Origin: Arcobacter aquimarinus
Lineage (GTDB): Bacteria; Campylobacterota; Campylobacteria; Campylobacterales; Arcobacteraceae
Direction: 5' to 3'
Length of the DNA stretch: 64,000 nt
Assembly (NCBI RefSeq): GCF_013177635.1
Contig: NZ_CP030944.1
Span: forward strand, 1,798,001 to 1,862,000
A program made the translations under genes and the position numbers. The notes beneath the pieces are model-generated. The model saw nothing but the letters and a program-made list of their open reading frames with translations. It did no database searches and was not told where the DNA came from. Below, in pieces: positions 28,722 to 38,018 of the stretch; positions within the stretch are counted from its first letter, which is position 1; every line of letters starts with the position of its first letter.

Positions 28722-30175
28722 TATGAAGAACAACTAAGTTTTATGTTTGAATATTTCATAGGTGTTGGTTGGGCATATCTTTCAAAATTTTTATGTTCAT
28801 CAAAAGGATTTTGAGCGATTTTTAGTAAGTCATTTACCAAAGTATAGTCACCTTCATGAGCTTTTTCTATAGCTTCTTGAATGATATAGTTTTTTAAAAT
28901 ATATTTTGGATTTACTTTTTTCATAATTTCGTATCTTGACTCAAAAGTTGTATTTTGTTCATTACACACTTTTTCATAACTCTCAAACCATTTTTTGAGT
29001 GGCTCTTGAAAAACTGCAATATCCAAAATAGAACTCAAATCATCAAAAGATTTTAGATTTGTAAGTCTATAAAAGAAAACATTATAATCCATCTTTGAAC
29101 TTTCCAAACTTCCTAAAAGTTCCAAAATCAAATAAAGATTTCCATTTCCACTTTTTGAAGCATCTAAACCTAATCTTTTATTCATAAGTTCTAAATAGAC
29201 TTTTTCATGTTGTGGCAAAAAAGTTTTCATATACTCTTTTAGTCTATTTTCATCACAAATTCCAGCTAGAGCATTTGCTAAAACAAGTAAATTCCATCTT
29301 GCTATGTATGGTTGATTGTTGTATGAGTATCTTCCCTCTTCATCTGTATGATTACAAATAGAATTTTTTTCAAAATAATCCATAAAAGCAAATGGACCAT
29401 AATCAATACTAAGACCTGCAACTGAAAAATTATCTGTATTCATAACTCCATGTTGAAAACCATAAACCTGCCATAAAGTCAAAAGTTCAGCACTTTTATC
29501 TACCAAAGAATAAAACATTTTTTCATATTTGTTTTTTTCATCTTTTAGATGAGGATATGATTGATTTATCACATAATTAGCTAATAAACTAAGATTCTCT
29601 TTTGCATTTTTTGTTCTTGCAAAAAACTCAAAAGTTCCTATTCTTATCCAAGAAGGTGACATTCTAAGAACAATAGCACATGATTCTTCTTCCCAATCTC
29701 TATGGGCAAAAGTTTGAGAATCAATAATTGCTAAAGCTCTTGTTGTTGGAATATTTAAAGCGTGCATGTGTTCACTTATCAAATACTCTCTAATTGATGA
29801 ACGCAAAACTGCTCTTCCATCTCCTCTTCTTGAATAACGTGTAAGTCCTGAACCTTTTGTTTGTAAATGCCAAGCATTTACGCTACCAAGATTTATAGCT
29901 CTTCCATCTCCTAGTTGTGGTACAAAATAACCAAACTGATGACCGGCATAAACCATACTATATGGAATACTTCCATTTAATACTTTTGTTCCATTCATAA
30001 ACTCTAAAAACTCTTCTGTTTCACACTCTTTATAGTCTAAGCCTATCAAGTCACAAGCTTTTTTATTAAAAGATACAAGTTTTGGATTTTTTAGTGGTGT
30101 TGGTTTTACTTTTTGGTATAAGTTTTCATCAAACTCAAAGTAATCAACTTCTAGTTTTAGCTCATTTAATTTCAT
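28721..30175 (-). CDS. selO: SelO (YdiU), protein adenylyltransferase pseudokinase
   Basis: A 484-residue SelO/UPF0061 protein. SelO transfers AMP to Ser, Thr or Tyr of proteins using an inverted ATP pose. Visible hallmarks are YAGHQFGYFVPQLGDGRAI, SGLTRYSRRGDGRAVLRSSI, QHGVMNTDNFSVAGL and IDYGPFAFMD. The C-terminus SCSS has the redox cysteine that is selenocysteine in eukaryotes. It is a single gene with its own hairpin and spaced from the upstream REC-GGDEF gene by 22 bases. The role in redox stress is known only for other organisms. Confidence 0.93.
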   Translation of the reverse strand: MKLNELKLEVDYFEFDENLYQKVKPTPLKNPKLVSFNKKACDLIGLDYKECETEEFLEFMNGTKVLNGSIPYSMVYAGHQFGYFVPQLGDGRAINLGSVNAWHLQTKGSGLTRYSRRGDGRAVLRSSIREYLISEHMHALNIPTTRALAIIDSQTFAHRDWEEESCAIVLRMSPSWIRIGTFEFFARTKNAKENLSLLANYVINQSYPHLKDEKNKYEKMFYSLVDKSAELLTLWQVYGFQHGVMNTDNFSVAGLSIDYGPFAFMDYFEKNSICNHTDEEGRYSYNNQPYIARWNLLVLANALAGICDENRLKEYMKTFLPQHEKVYLELMNKRLGLDASKSGNGNLYLILELLGSLESSKMDYNVFFYRLTNLKSFDDLSSILDIAVFQEPLKKWFESYEKVCNEQNTTFESRYEIMKKVNPKYILKNYIIQEAIEKAHEGDYTLVNDLLKIAQNPFDEHKNFERYAQPTPMKYSNIKLSCSS

Positions 30176-30197
30176 AGTTTTTCTCTTTTTTTAATCT

Positions 30198-31472
30198 CTA
30201 TTTATTATATATAACAACTTTATTTCTTCCTGAGTTTTTCGCTTCATATAAAGCAATATCTGCAAATCTGTAAATTTCATCGCAACTATAATTCATTTCT
30301 AATTTATAATTAAATACACCCAAAGAAACTGTTACAAAACCTATATTCTCATTTCTTAAATGCTCTATTCTTTTGTTTAAGACTTCTTTTCTTATTTTTT
30401 CTGTGTATCTTATAATTTTTGATAAACTTAAAGTTGGTGTGATTGATGTAATTATTGCAAATTCTTCACCACCTAATCTAAAAGCAAAATCATTTGTTCT
30501 TCTCGAATTTATTTTTAATATTTCTGCTATTTGTTTTAAAACTTGATCACCTTTTAAATGTCCATATAAATCATTATATTTTTTGAAATTATCCACATCT
30601 ATCATTATAAAAACTAAGTTTTTTTTATCTCTTCTTACTCTATTTCTTTCATTTTCCAAAGTCTGTTTAAAAAATCTTTTATTATATAAACCTGTTAAAT
30701 CATTTGTTATACTTAAAAGTTCAACATATTTCTTTTCTGTAATATCTTGTCTTTTAGCAGCATAGCCAATAATTTCTTGATTTTCATTTCTTTTAGGAAA
30801 TATTATTGTTTTATACCAAATATCATTTCCTAATTTATCCAAACATTTCAATTCGCCTACCCAACTGTTACCATTGAGAAGATTTTTCCAAATCTCTTTA
30901 TATTTTGTATTATCTTCCATTGGATGTTTAAAAATAGAATGCTTTTTTCCTATTAATTCCTCTTTTTTAAATCCAACTAAATGACAAAACGAATCACTTA
31001 TATCTACTATTTTACCTTCTAAATCTGTTTCTGAATAAAATGAGAATTCTTTAAAAGGTTTTATAAATAATTTTAATTCCCTTATTTTTTCTTTATAATG
31101 AAAACTTCTTTTATTTTCATCTAATTTTTCTATCAACATTTTTAACTTATCAAAATCAAAAGGTTTTTCTAATACACTTAAAATATTTAATTCAGAGAAT
31201 TCTTTCAAAGATACTTTTAAGTCTAAATTATTTGAAGTTATTATAATAGGAATATCTTTTTTTAAATTTCTTATCTCTTTTAAATAAGATAAAATATCCA
31301 ATTCTAAATGATTTAATTCCGTTATAATCAACTCTACTTCATTTGATTCTTTTAAACATAATAAAGCATCTATTACACTCTCTATCAAAATAATTTCATG
31401 AGTAGTTTTTGAACAATGTTTATCTATACAAGCAATTAATTTTTTATCATTCTCAACATATAAGATTTTCAA
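30198..31472 (-). CDS. Degenerate receiver-PAS-GGDEF diguanylate cyclase
   Basis: A 424-residue protein in three parts. Residues 1-118 are a receiver-like domain in which the phosphoacceptor Asp is Glu (E52 in LIITELNHL), while T78 and K102 of the receiver site remain. Residues 125-245 are a PAS domain (HSIFKHPMEDNTKYKEIW). The rest is GGDEF with GGEEF at 334-338 and the I-site RTND five residues before, so an active cyclase is expected. Glu can mimic phospho-Asp, hinting at a constitutive state (inference). It is the third gene after the PAS and chemoreceptor genes, 11 bases downstream. Confidence 0.85.
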   Translation of the reverse strand: MKILYVENDKKLIACIDKHCSKTTHEIILIESVIDALLCLKESNEVELIITELNHLELDILSYLKEIRNLKKDIPIIITSNNLDLKVSLKEFSELNILSVLEKPFDFDKLKMLIEKLDENKRSFHYKEKIRELKLFIKPFKEFSFYSETDLEGKIVDISDSFCHLVGFKKEELIGKKHSIFKHPMEDNTKYKEIWKNLLNGNSWVGELKCLDKLGNDIWYKTIIFPKRNENQEIIGYAAKRQDITEKKYVELLSITNDLTGLYNKRFFKQTLENERNRVRRDKKNLVFIMIDVDNFKKYNDLYGHLKGDQVLKQIAEILKINSRRTNDFAFRLGGEEFAIITSITPTLSLSKIIRYTEKIRKEVLNKRIEHLRNENIGFVTVSLGVFNYKLEMNYSCDEIYRFADIALYEAKNSGRNKVVIYNK

Positions 31473-31483
31473 GATTAACCTTT

Positions 31484-32767
31484 TTAGACTTTAGTTTTTG
31501 ATTTAACATTACTTTTACCTTCAAACTCCTTTGCATCTGCATTATTTACAACAAGCTTTGCTATTTCATCTGTTAATATTGCTACATCATGAGTTTGAGA
31601 AGCTATTTGTGCATTTTGTTGAGTCTGTTGGTCTAGGCTAGTTAAAGCATCATTAATTTGCTCAATTCCAGAAAGTTGTTCTTTACTAGATACTTCTATA
31701 TCACTAATTAGATTAATTGTATAAGAAATATTTTCATTTAACTCTTTATAACCTTTTATCATATCATTAGATATATTTTTCCCTTGATTAGCTTTTGAAG
31801 TTGCATTTTCTACTATTGTTTTTATCTCCTTAGCTGCTTCAGCACTTCTTGATGCTAAATTTCGTACTTCTTGTGCAACAACTGCAAATCCACGTCCAGC
31901 TTCTCCAGCAGTTGCTGCTTCTACTGCTGCATTTAAAGATAAAATATTTGTTTGAAATGCTATTTGATCTATCACACTTATTGCTTCATTTATCGCATTT
32001 ACTTGAGTATTTATTTCATCCATTGCAACTGTTGTTTGATTTGCTAGTTTTTCTCCATGATTAGAAGATGTAGTTACATTTTTTGAATAATTAGCCATTT
32101 TTGCAATATTTTGTGTATTATTTCTTATATTTGCAGTAATTTGTTCAAGTGAGGCTGCTGTTTGTTCTAAACTTGCTGCTGCCGCAGTAGAATTAGTGTT
32201 TAACCTATCTACATTTTCGAGTAAAATATTTGAACTTTCATCTAATGTTAATCCATTTGCCTTATTTTCTATTAACATTGCTGTAATATTTTCTTGAAGT
32301 TTATTTATTCCTTTAAATAACGTATTAAAATCACCATATACATTTTTAGTATCAAGTTTACTTAAATATTTATAATTACTAAATTCTGATAATACCTTCA
32401 AAACAACATCAATATTTTTTTTCATTTCTTTATTTAATTCATTTATTGTGGTTGCTATATAATTTAATTTTACATTTGAAGTTTTTGTATGATAAATAAT
32501 ATCTGTAAAATCTCCTCTTTTCATTTTTTCTGATACAAGCATTAATTCACCATAAATCAATAATTCATCATTATTTCTTTTATTTATTGTTTTACAAATA
32601 GAACTTAATTTATTTTTTATTGGTGCTTTAATTTTTGATAAACTATCTAATCTCTTTTCCACTTCATTTGGTAAACTATTTATTTCATTCTCTAAATATT
32701 TTTCAATTAAATCTAAAACTTCAACTATTATAATAGAGTCATTTGTATTTCCTAAGTAAATTCCCAT
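31484..32767 (-). CDS. Soluble methyl-accepting chemotaxis protein (second copy)
   Basis: A 427-residue cytoplasmic chemoreceptor, paralogous to the one at 16126. It has a HAMP-like stretch ([15 protein letters not shown]) and the signalling tip ([19 protein letters not shown] then [15 protein letters not shown]). The C-terminus carries no NWETF-like tail. No membrane segment is present, so the signal must come from a partner, evidently the PAS protein encoded 10 bases upstream. Here PAS comes first, in contrast to the 16126 pair. Confidence 0.9.
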   Translation of the reverse strand: MGIYLGNTNDSIIIVEVLDLIEKYLENEINSLPNEVEKRLDSLSKIKAPIKNKLSSICKTINKRNNDELLIYGELMLVSEKMKRGDFTDIIYHTKTSNVKLNYIATTINELNKEMKKNIDVVLKVLSEFSNYKYLSKLDTKNVYGDFNTLFKGINKLQENITAMLIENKANGLTLDESSNILLENVDRLNTNSTAAAASLEQTAASLEQITANIRNNTQNIAKMANYSKNVTTSSNHGEKLANQTTVAMDEINTQVNAINEAISVIDQIAFQTNILSLNAAVEAATAGEAGRGFAVVAQEVRNLASRSAEAAKEIKTIVENATSKANQGKNISNDMIKGYKELNENISYTINLISDIEVSSKEQLSGIEQINDALTSLDQQTQQNAQIASQTHDVAILTDEIAKLVVNNADAKEFEGKSNVKSKTKV

Positions 32768-32777
32768 TTTAAATTCC

Positions 32778-33161
32778 TTATTTCAAAGTTTTATAAAGTT
32801 CAAGAGCATTTAAAATCTCTTCACTAGTTGGTTTTACTCTTACTGAAATATATCTTAACTCACCATCCGAAGTTTTCGAAGGATAAGCTGTTGCATTTAC
32901 CCAATAATAATCTCCATTTTTTGTTTTATTTTTTACTATACCTTTCCAAATATTTCCACTCTTTATTGTTTTCCATAAATCACCAAATGCAGCCTTTGGC
33001 ATATCCTCATGCCTTACTTTATTATGATGTGATCCCATTAACTCTTCTAAACTGTATCCAGCAATTTTACAAAAATCTTCATTTGCAAACTTTATCACTC
33101 CATTGGAATCAGTTTCTGTAACTATAATCATATCTTTTTGCATTTCAATCTCATTACTCAT
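32778..33161 (-). CDS. PAS-domain redox/energy sensor (second copy)
   Basis: A 127-residue single PAS domain of the Aer/CetB pattern: [20 protein letters not shown], then [15 protein letters not shown] and [14 protein letters not shown]. Close to the protein at 17374 through most of its length. It is first in a three-gene operon (PAS, chemoreceptor, REC-PAS-GGDEF), which couples chemotaxis and c-di-GMP output to one sensor (inference). A half palindrome TAGGATA lies at 33188-33194 upstream. Confidence 0.88.
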   Translation of the reverse strand: MSNEIEMQKDMIIVTETDSNGVIKFANEDFCKIAGYSLEELMGSHHNKVRHEDMPKAAFGDLWKTIKSGNIWKGIVKNKTKNGDYYWVNATAYPSKTSDGELRYISVRVKPTSEEILNALELYKTLK

Positions 33162-33307
33162 TTATTCTCTCCTGATAAATTTTTAAATAGGATAATTTTT
33201 ATCTCATATAAAAATATTACTTTAATTATTATTAACAACAACTTATAAGTGTTTGTTATGAATAAGTATTTATTACTATAATTCTCAAAAACTTCTAGGT
33301 GGTTGAT

Positions 33308-33544
33308 TTGTTTGAAGAAAATCCTGAATATTTTTTAGATAAAGTTGTTGAGAAAGTAAAACAAGAGAGAAATCAAAGAAAGATTAGTCAATTAAAACTT
33401 GCAAATATTTTAAATTTTTCTTCTCCAAATTATATAGCAAAAATAGAGACTAGAAAACATGGAGTAAACTACAATTTAGTTCATCTTTGTAAAATTGCTA
33501 AAGCTTTCAATATGGAAGTTGTAGATTTTCTACCAAAAAAATGA
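33308..33544 (+). CDS. Small XRE-family transcriptional regulator
   Basis: A helix-turn-helix protein of about 78 residues: VKQERNQRKISQLKLANIL, then SPNYIAKIETRKHGVNYNLV and FNMEVVDFLPKK. The frame opens at a GTG at 33299, but AGGTGG at 33296-33301 is a ribosome site spaced correctly for the TTG at 33308, so I use the latter. It stands alone between the divergent PAS operon and the phosphatase. The target is unknown; related in type to the broken gene at 14560. Confidence 0.8.
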   Translation: MFEENPEYFLDKVVEKVKQERNQRKISQLKLANILNFSSPNYIAKIETRKHGVNYNLVHLCKIAKAFNMEVVDFLPKK

Positions 33545-33555
33545 GTATTTATTTT

Positions 33556-34005
33556 TTATTTTAAATGCTCATCAATCAAATTTCTAACACAAATATCAAT
33601 CATTTCATAAACTTTATCAAATCCTTCAAAACCTTCAAAAAAGTATGGGTCAGGAACGCACTTTCCATCAAAACCAAAATCTCCTAATTTTAGTGGATTT
33701 TTACAACCTAGATTTTTTAGATTTTGAACATTACTATTATCAAGTCCAACTATTAAATCAAATTTTTTGAAATCCTCTTTTTTTACTTGTCTTGCTTTTT
33801 GTCTAGAAATATCAACACCATTTAAAAGGGCTACTTTTATAGAGTTTTCACAAGGTGCTTCACCTACATGCCAACTTCCTGTTCCTGCACTATCTATGTG
33901 TAAATCTAATTTTTTCTCTTTTATATAATTTTGCGCAACCCCTTGGGCAATTGGCGACCTACAAATATTTCCTAAACACACAAATAAAATCGATTTTACT
34001 TCCAT
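33556..34005 (-). CDS. Low-molecular-weight protein tyrosine phosphatase
   Basis: A 149-residue LMW-PTP. The P-loop CLGNICRSP starts at C10 with R16, and the acid-base DP loop VPDPYFFEGFEGF is near the C-terminus. It is full length and soluble. Bacterial members dephosphorylate tyrosine kinases or, as arsenate reductases of similar fold, reduce arsenate; the pattern without extra cysteines fits a phosphatase. It follows the CPXCG gene by 12 bases. Confidence 0.9.
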   Translation of the reverse strand: MEVKSILFVCLGNICRSPIAQGVAQNYIKEKKLDLHIDSAGTGSWHVGEAPCENSIKVALLNGVDISRQKARQVKKEDFKKFDLIVGLDNSNVQNLKNLGCKNPLKLGDFGFDGKCVPDPYFFEGFEGFDKVYEMIDICVRNLIDEHLK

Positions 34006-34017
34006 TTTAACTCCATT

Positions 34018-34212
34018 TTAAAACTCATTTCCTTCTATGCTATTGTATGAATATGTTTTTATTTCACCGTTTTCAACTATATATGAAACTTCTATAGGTC
34101 TATAACAAACTTCACAATCTTCAATAACTGTTGTATGTTCAAACACTCCACAATCCAATAAAATAGAGATTGCTTGTAAACAATAAGGACATTGAATATG
34201 TATCTCTTGCAT
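34018..34212 (-). CDS. CPXCG-motif cysteine-rich zinc-ribbon protein
   Basis: A 64-residue protein with the paired motifs CPYC (8-11) and CEVC (about 33-36), as in the CPXCG cysteine-rich family, plus a single further Cys. It probably binds one zinc ion. The function is unknown. It is cotranscribed with the phosphatase gene. Confidence 0.82.
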   Translation of the reverse strand: MQEIHIQCPYCLQAISILLDCGVFEHTTVIEDCEVCYRPIEVSYIVENGEIKTYSYNSIEGNEF

Positions 34213-34280
34213 CTATTTCCTTTTATTATTTATTTAAATTATAAATATGCTACTATTTCAAAAATTTCAAAGGATATTCC

Positions 34281-34442
34281 ATCGCTACTTGTAAAAACTG
34301 TAAAAATGAAATCGAACCTAAAAAAAGACAATGCCCCTACTGTGGTATTTTAAATCCAACTGTTACACTTAAAGATATTTTTATTGGGATGGCAATTGTT
34401 TTATTTGTGATGAGCATAGTTACTTATTTTGTAAATAACTAA
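34281..34442 (+). CDS. Small zinc-ribbon membrane protein with an apparent ATC start
   Basis: A 53-codon frame reads I/M-ATCKNCKNEIEPKKRQCPYC then GILNPTVTLKDIF and one membrane helix (IGMAIVLFVMSIVTYF), ending VNN. Two CxxC pairs form a zinc ribbon. The ribosome site AAAGGA at 34269-34274 is spaced six bases from an ATC codon where ATG would be expected (MATCKNC), and there is no in-frame ATG, GTG or TTG between the upstream stop (34242) and the cysteine pair. It thus either uses a rare ATC start or has lost its start codon. It converges with the rhomboid gene, sharing the stop boundary. Confidence 0.6.
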   Translation: MATCKNCKNEIEPKKRQCPYCGILNPTVTLKDIFIGMAIVLFVMSIVTYFVNN

Positions 34443-34991
34443 CTATCTTCTTATAATTGCATATAAAAACCCAATACCAAAACCAATAAAGTGAGCATAC
34501 CAAGCAATTGGAAGTCCTATTAATAGTGGTGCTACCGAGATTAGTAAAACCCAAGTTATTATCCCATTTCTTTGCGTTTTATCAAAATATGCTACATATC
34601 CAAGTAAAGCACAAATAGCACCCGAAGCTCCTACTAGATTTACTTGTGGGTCTAAATAAAATATGTATAAAAAAGAGAGTAAAGAAGTAACAATTCCTGT
34701 TATAAAATAAAGAGCCACTAACTCTTTTGCACCTCTAAATCTCTCTATTAGATTTCCAAATTGCCATAAAACAAACATGTTCATACCAAGGTGAGCTATT
34801 CCTCCATGGGCAAACATCGTACTTAGTGGTTGCCACCAAAAATCATAAACTAAGAAATAGAGATTTAGTCCTAAAAATAGACCACCTTGAGAGATATTTA
34901 TTTGAATTATATACATTAAAACTGTAATAATTATCAAAATATTTGTAGCTGTAAAATCTTTTTTACTGAATCTTTTTAACATTGTTTTCAT
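34443..34991 (-). CDS. Rhomboid-family intramembrane serine protease
   Basis: A 182-residue protein with six helices. The catalytic pair is S123 in GASGA and H167 in WYAHFIG, and the helix-2 pattern HGGIAHLGMNMF supplies the conserved His and Asn. It cleaves substrates within the membrane. It is the last gene of a group that includes lon and overlaps the previous gene by 29 bases. The start at 34991 has AAAGG with short spacing; M4 at 34982 is an alternative. Confidence 0.9.
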   Translation of the reverse strand: MKTMLKRFSKKDFTATNILIIITVLMYIIQINISQGGLFLGLNLYFLVYDFWWQPLSTMFAHGGIAHLGMNMFVLWQFGNLIERFRGAKELVALYFITGIVTSLLSFLYIFYLDPQVNLVGASGAICALLGYVAYFDKTQRNGIITWVLLISVAPLLIGLPIAWYAHFIGFGIGFLYAIIRR

Positions 34992-35559
34992 ATACCTTTA
35001 TAGTGCAATCTATTTTTGAAGCTATCTCATTTTTATCATATAATCTAAAATCAATATAAAATTTAAATATTTCTTTTTCACCTGCTAAAAAAGAGGTCAA
35101 GATAGCTCCTGAACAAAATTTGCAATTACTTAATTTTTTATTTGCATCATTTTTATCATATTCTAAAATCTCATATTTTATGGTTAGATATTTGTTTTTA
35201 TTCTCTTTAGGAGTTTTTTCAATAGCTTTTATATAATAACCATCTAATTCATCCAAAGTAATAAAATCTTCAATAATAGTATGAGTTTGCTGGGATTTTT
35301 TATAACTTCCTTCTAATTTATAAAAACCTCTATATAAAGCCTTCATAGATTCGTTTAGAAGTTCTTGATTATAAACTTTTGAAACAGAAAAAATCTCTTT
35401 TTCACAAGAAAGTGGAGTTACAATCTCTTTAGTAGGTTCTTCATAACCATCATTTAAAATATATTTTGAATATAAAACTAAAGTAATAGATATGATTACG
35501 ATAGAGGCTAAAGTAAAAAAATTATTTACTATTAGACTCTGTCGTCTTGATTTGCTCAT
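34963..35559 (-). CDS. Membrane-anchored hypothetical protein
   Basis: A 198-residue protein with one N-terminal helix (about 14-31) followed by a soluble domain probably in the periplasm. The domain has three visible Cys, including CKFCSG near residue 150. I know no family. It overlaps lon by four bases (start in the lon stop) and the rhomboid gene by 29 bases, so it is translationally coupled to both and may be a protease partner or substrate (inference). Confidence 0.65.
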   Translation of the reverse strand: MSKSRRQSLIVNNFFTLASIVIISITLVLYSKYILNDGYEEPTKEIVTPLSCEKEIFSVSKVYNQELLNESMKALYRGFYKLEGSYKKSQQTHTIIEDFITLDELDGYYIKAIEKTPKENKNKYLTIKYEILEYDKNDANKKLSNCKFCSGAILTSFLAGEKEIFKFYIDFRLYDKNEIASKIDCTIKVYENNVKKIQ

Positions 35560-37979
35560 TGATTAACTAATGCCTCTTTTAAAACATCTTCTATTGTATC
35601 AACTGCTTTTATTTCCATTGAAGCTTTTACCTCTTCTGGAATTTCATCTAAATCTCTATCGAAATTTTTTCTAGGAATTAAAGCTTTTTTCATTTTTGCT
35701 TTATATGCTGCAATTAATTTCTCTTTTAATCCACCAATTGGTAAAACTTTTCCAGAAAGAGTAAGTTCTCCAGTCATTGCAACATCTGCTTTGATTGGTT
35801 TATTACTTAAAACAGAAGCTATTGTTAGTGCCATAGTTATACCAGCACTTGGTCCATCTTTTGGAGTTGCACCTTCTGGAATATGTAAGTGAATGTCATA
35901 TCTTTTATAAACTTCACTTGCTTCTATCTTTTGTTTTTCCTCTTCCTCTTTTACAGTTTTTGGAATAATAGCTTCATCAATTTTTAAAGAACCCTCATCA
36001 ATTAGAACTTTTACAACAGAATAAGAGATTCTTGAAGACTCTTTCATAACTTCACCTAAATTTCCAGTAACTGCTAAAGTTCCTTTTCCTTTTAGTTTAA
36101 TTGCTTCAATTTTTAAAACATCTCCACCAACTGCTGTCCAAGCTAGTCCATTTGCAATTCCAACAGAATTTTTCTTATCAGCTGGGTCGATTTCAAAAAT
36201 TGGATTATCTAAATATGTTTTTAAATCTTTTGTAGCAATTGTTACTTTTTCAACTGTTTCATCATTTAAAATCTGTTTTACAACTTTTCTAAATAGTTTA
36301 GAGAAAACTCTTCTTAGATTTCTAACTCCAGCTTCTCTTGTATATTTTCCTATTATCATCTCAATTGTTGCTTTATTTAGACTAACTTCTGTTTTTTTAA
36401 GTCCATGTTTTTCTAACTCTTGAGGAATTAAATAATCTTTTGCAATATGATATTTCTCATTTGGAGTATAAGAAGAAATTTCAATAAACTCCATTCTATC
36501 TCTTAAAGGGGCTGGAATTCTTCTAGCATCATTTGCAGTTGAAACAAAAATTACTTGAGATAAATCAACTGGGAAATTTAGATACAAATCTCTAAATTCA
36601 TGGTTTTGTTCTGGGTCTAAAATTTCAAGCATTACTGCTGTTGGGTCACCTCTATGGTTTGCTCCTAGTTTATCAATCTCATCTAAAACCATAACAGGAT
36701 TCATCTTTTTAGCGTCAATTAATCCTTTGATTAATCTTCCTGGCATTGCTCCAACATAAGTTCTTCTATGTCCTCTTAACTCATTAACATCTTCCATTCC
36801 ACCAAGAGCAACTCTAATAAGTGGTCTTTGTAGTGCTTTTGATATAGAGTTTGCAAGTGAAGTTTTACCAACACCTGGAGGTCCCACAAAACACAAAACA
36901 GTACCTTTAGATTTTAAATCTTCAATATTTCTTTGTTCAAGTAGTTGTTTAACCGCAAAATATTCAGAAATTCTCTCTTTTGCTTTTACTAAAGAATAGT
37001 GGTCTTTATTTAGCTGTTCTTCTACACTTTTTACAGAGATTTTTTCATTTGCATATTCTCCAAAAGGAATATCTAAAACTTGCTCAACATAAGTTTGTAA
37101 AAGTGAAGCATCCGGAGAATCAGGGTTCATTCTACCTAATTTCTCTATCTGTTTTTTTGTCTCTTTATAAGCCTCTTTTGGCATAAACTCTTTTTTAGTT
37201 TTTAATCTTTTTTTATAAGATTTTATTTCTTCATCTTTTTGATTATCGCCACCTAGCTCTTTTTGAATAGCTTTGATTTGTTCTTTTAAAAAATAATCTT
37301 TATGAGTTTTCTCTATTTTTGAATTTACTTTTTGTGTAATCTCTTTTTGAATTTTAAATGATTCTATCTCTTTTTTAATAACTTCAATAATATCAAGTAA
37401 TCTTTGTTCTATATTTGTTTGAGAAAAAAGTTTATAAGCTTCATCTTTTTTTACTTTTAAAACTGAAGAGATTAAATCAGCAATTCTTGTAGCATCATCA
37501 TTCTCTTCAATAGTTTTTACTAAATCAGCTGGAAATTTTGAATTTAATCTTGATAATTTTTTTATATTGTCAATTAAAACTTCAATTACTGATTTTATAC
37601 TTTGTTCATTTCCTTCTTCACTTTTTAAAATATCAACTCCTGAAAATAAAGGTTCTTCAGGATTAAAGTTTGTAATTTTACCTTTTGTTAATCCTTGAAA
37701 AAGAACTTTTATCTTTCCATCAGGTAAAGATACTTTTCTCATTATATTTCCAACAACTCCAACATCATAGAAAGAGTCAGCTTCTCTTTTCCCCTCTTTT
37801 CCATGTTTTGAAACAGTTACTACTACTAATTTGTTATGTTCAATTGCATATTCAACTGCTTTAATATTTTGCTCATTCCCTAAAAATAAAGGAGCAATCA
37901 TAAAAGGATATAAAAATATATCATCTTCAATAATCAATGGTATAGTTTGTGGAAATTCATCATAATTTTCTAATTCCAT
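35556..37979 (-). CDS. lon: Lon ATP-dependent protease
   Basis: An 807-residue Lon of usual length. Domains are the N-terminal LAN domain (1-200), the coiled coil, the AAA+ module with Walker A GPPGVGKTS near 362, and the protease with the catalytic serine at about 711 in PKDGPSAGI and lysine near 750. It degrades misfolded and regulatory proteins in the cytoplasm. It follows bamD after a 39-base gap, and its stop overlaps the next gene by four bases. Confidence 0.96.
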   Translation of the reverse strand: MELENYDEFPQTIPLIIEDDIFLYPFMIAPLFLGNEQNIKAVEYAIEHNKLVVVTVSKHGKEGKREADSFYDVGVVGNIMRKVSLPDGKIKVLFQGLTKGKITNFNPEEPLFSGVDILKSEEGNEQSIKSVIEVLIDNIKKLSRLNSKFPADLVKTIEENDDATRIADLISSVLKVKKDEAYKLFSQTNIEQRLLDIIEVIKKEIESFKIQKEITQKVNSKIEKTHKDYFLKEQIKAIQKELGGDNQKDEEIKSYKKRLKTKKEFMPKEAYKETKKQIEKLGRMNPDSPDASLLQTYVEQVLDIPFGEYANEKISVKSVEEQLNKDHYSLVKAKERISEYFAVKQLLEQRNIEDLKSKGTVLCFVGPPGVGKTSLANSISKALQRPLIRVALGGMEDVNELRGHRRTYVGAMPGRLIKGLIDAKKMNPVMVLDEIDKLGANHRGDPTAVMLEILDPEQNHEFRDLYLNFPVDLSQVIFVSTANDARRIPAPLRDRMEFIEISSYTPNEKYHIAKDYLIPQELEKHGLKKTEVSLNKATIEMIIGKYTREAGVRNLRRVFSKLFRKVVKQILNDETVEKVTIATKDLKTYLDNPIFEIDPADKKNSVGIANGLAWTAVGGDVLKIEAIKLKGKGTLAVTGNLGEVMKESSRISYSVVKVLIDEGSLKIDEAIIPKTVKEEEEKQKIEASEVYKRYDIHLHIPEGATPKDGPSAGITMALTIASVLSNKPIKADVAMTGELTLSGKVLPIGGLKEKLIAAYKAKMKKALIPRKNFDRDLDEIPEEVKASMEIKAVDTIEDVLKEALVNQ

Positions 37980-38018
37980 TTTTATTTAACTCCTAAAAAA
38001 TATTATAATTTATTAAAA

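Noticed and set aside
33188-33194. TAGGATA before the second PAS operon as another Fe-S regulator site
   Set aside because: Only one arm is exact; the other is degraded (TATCTCA). In DNA this AT-rich a single heptamer may be chance.
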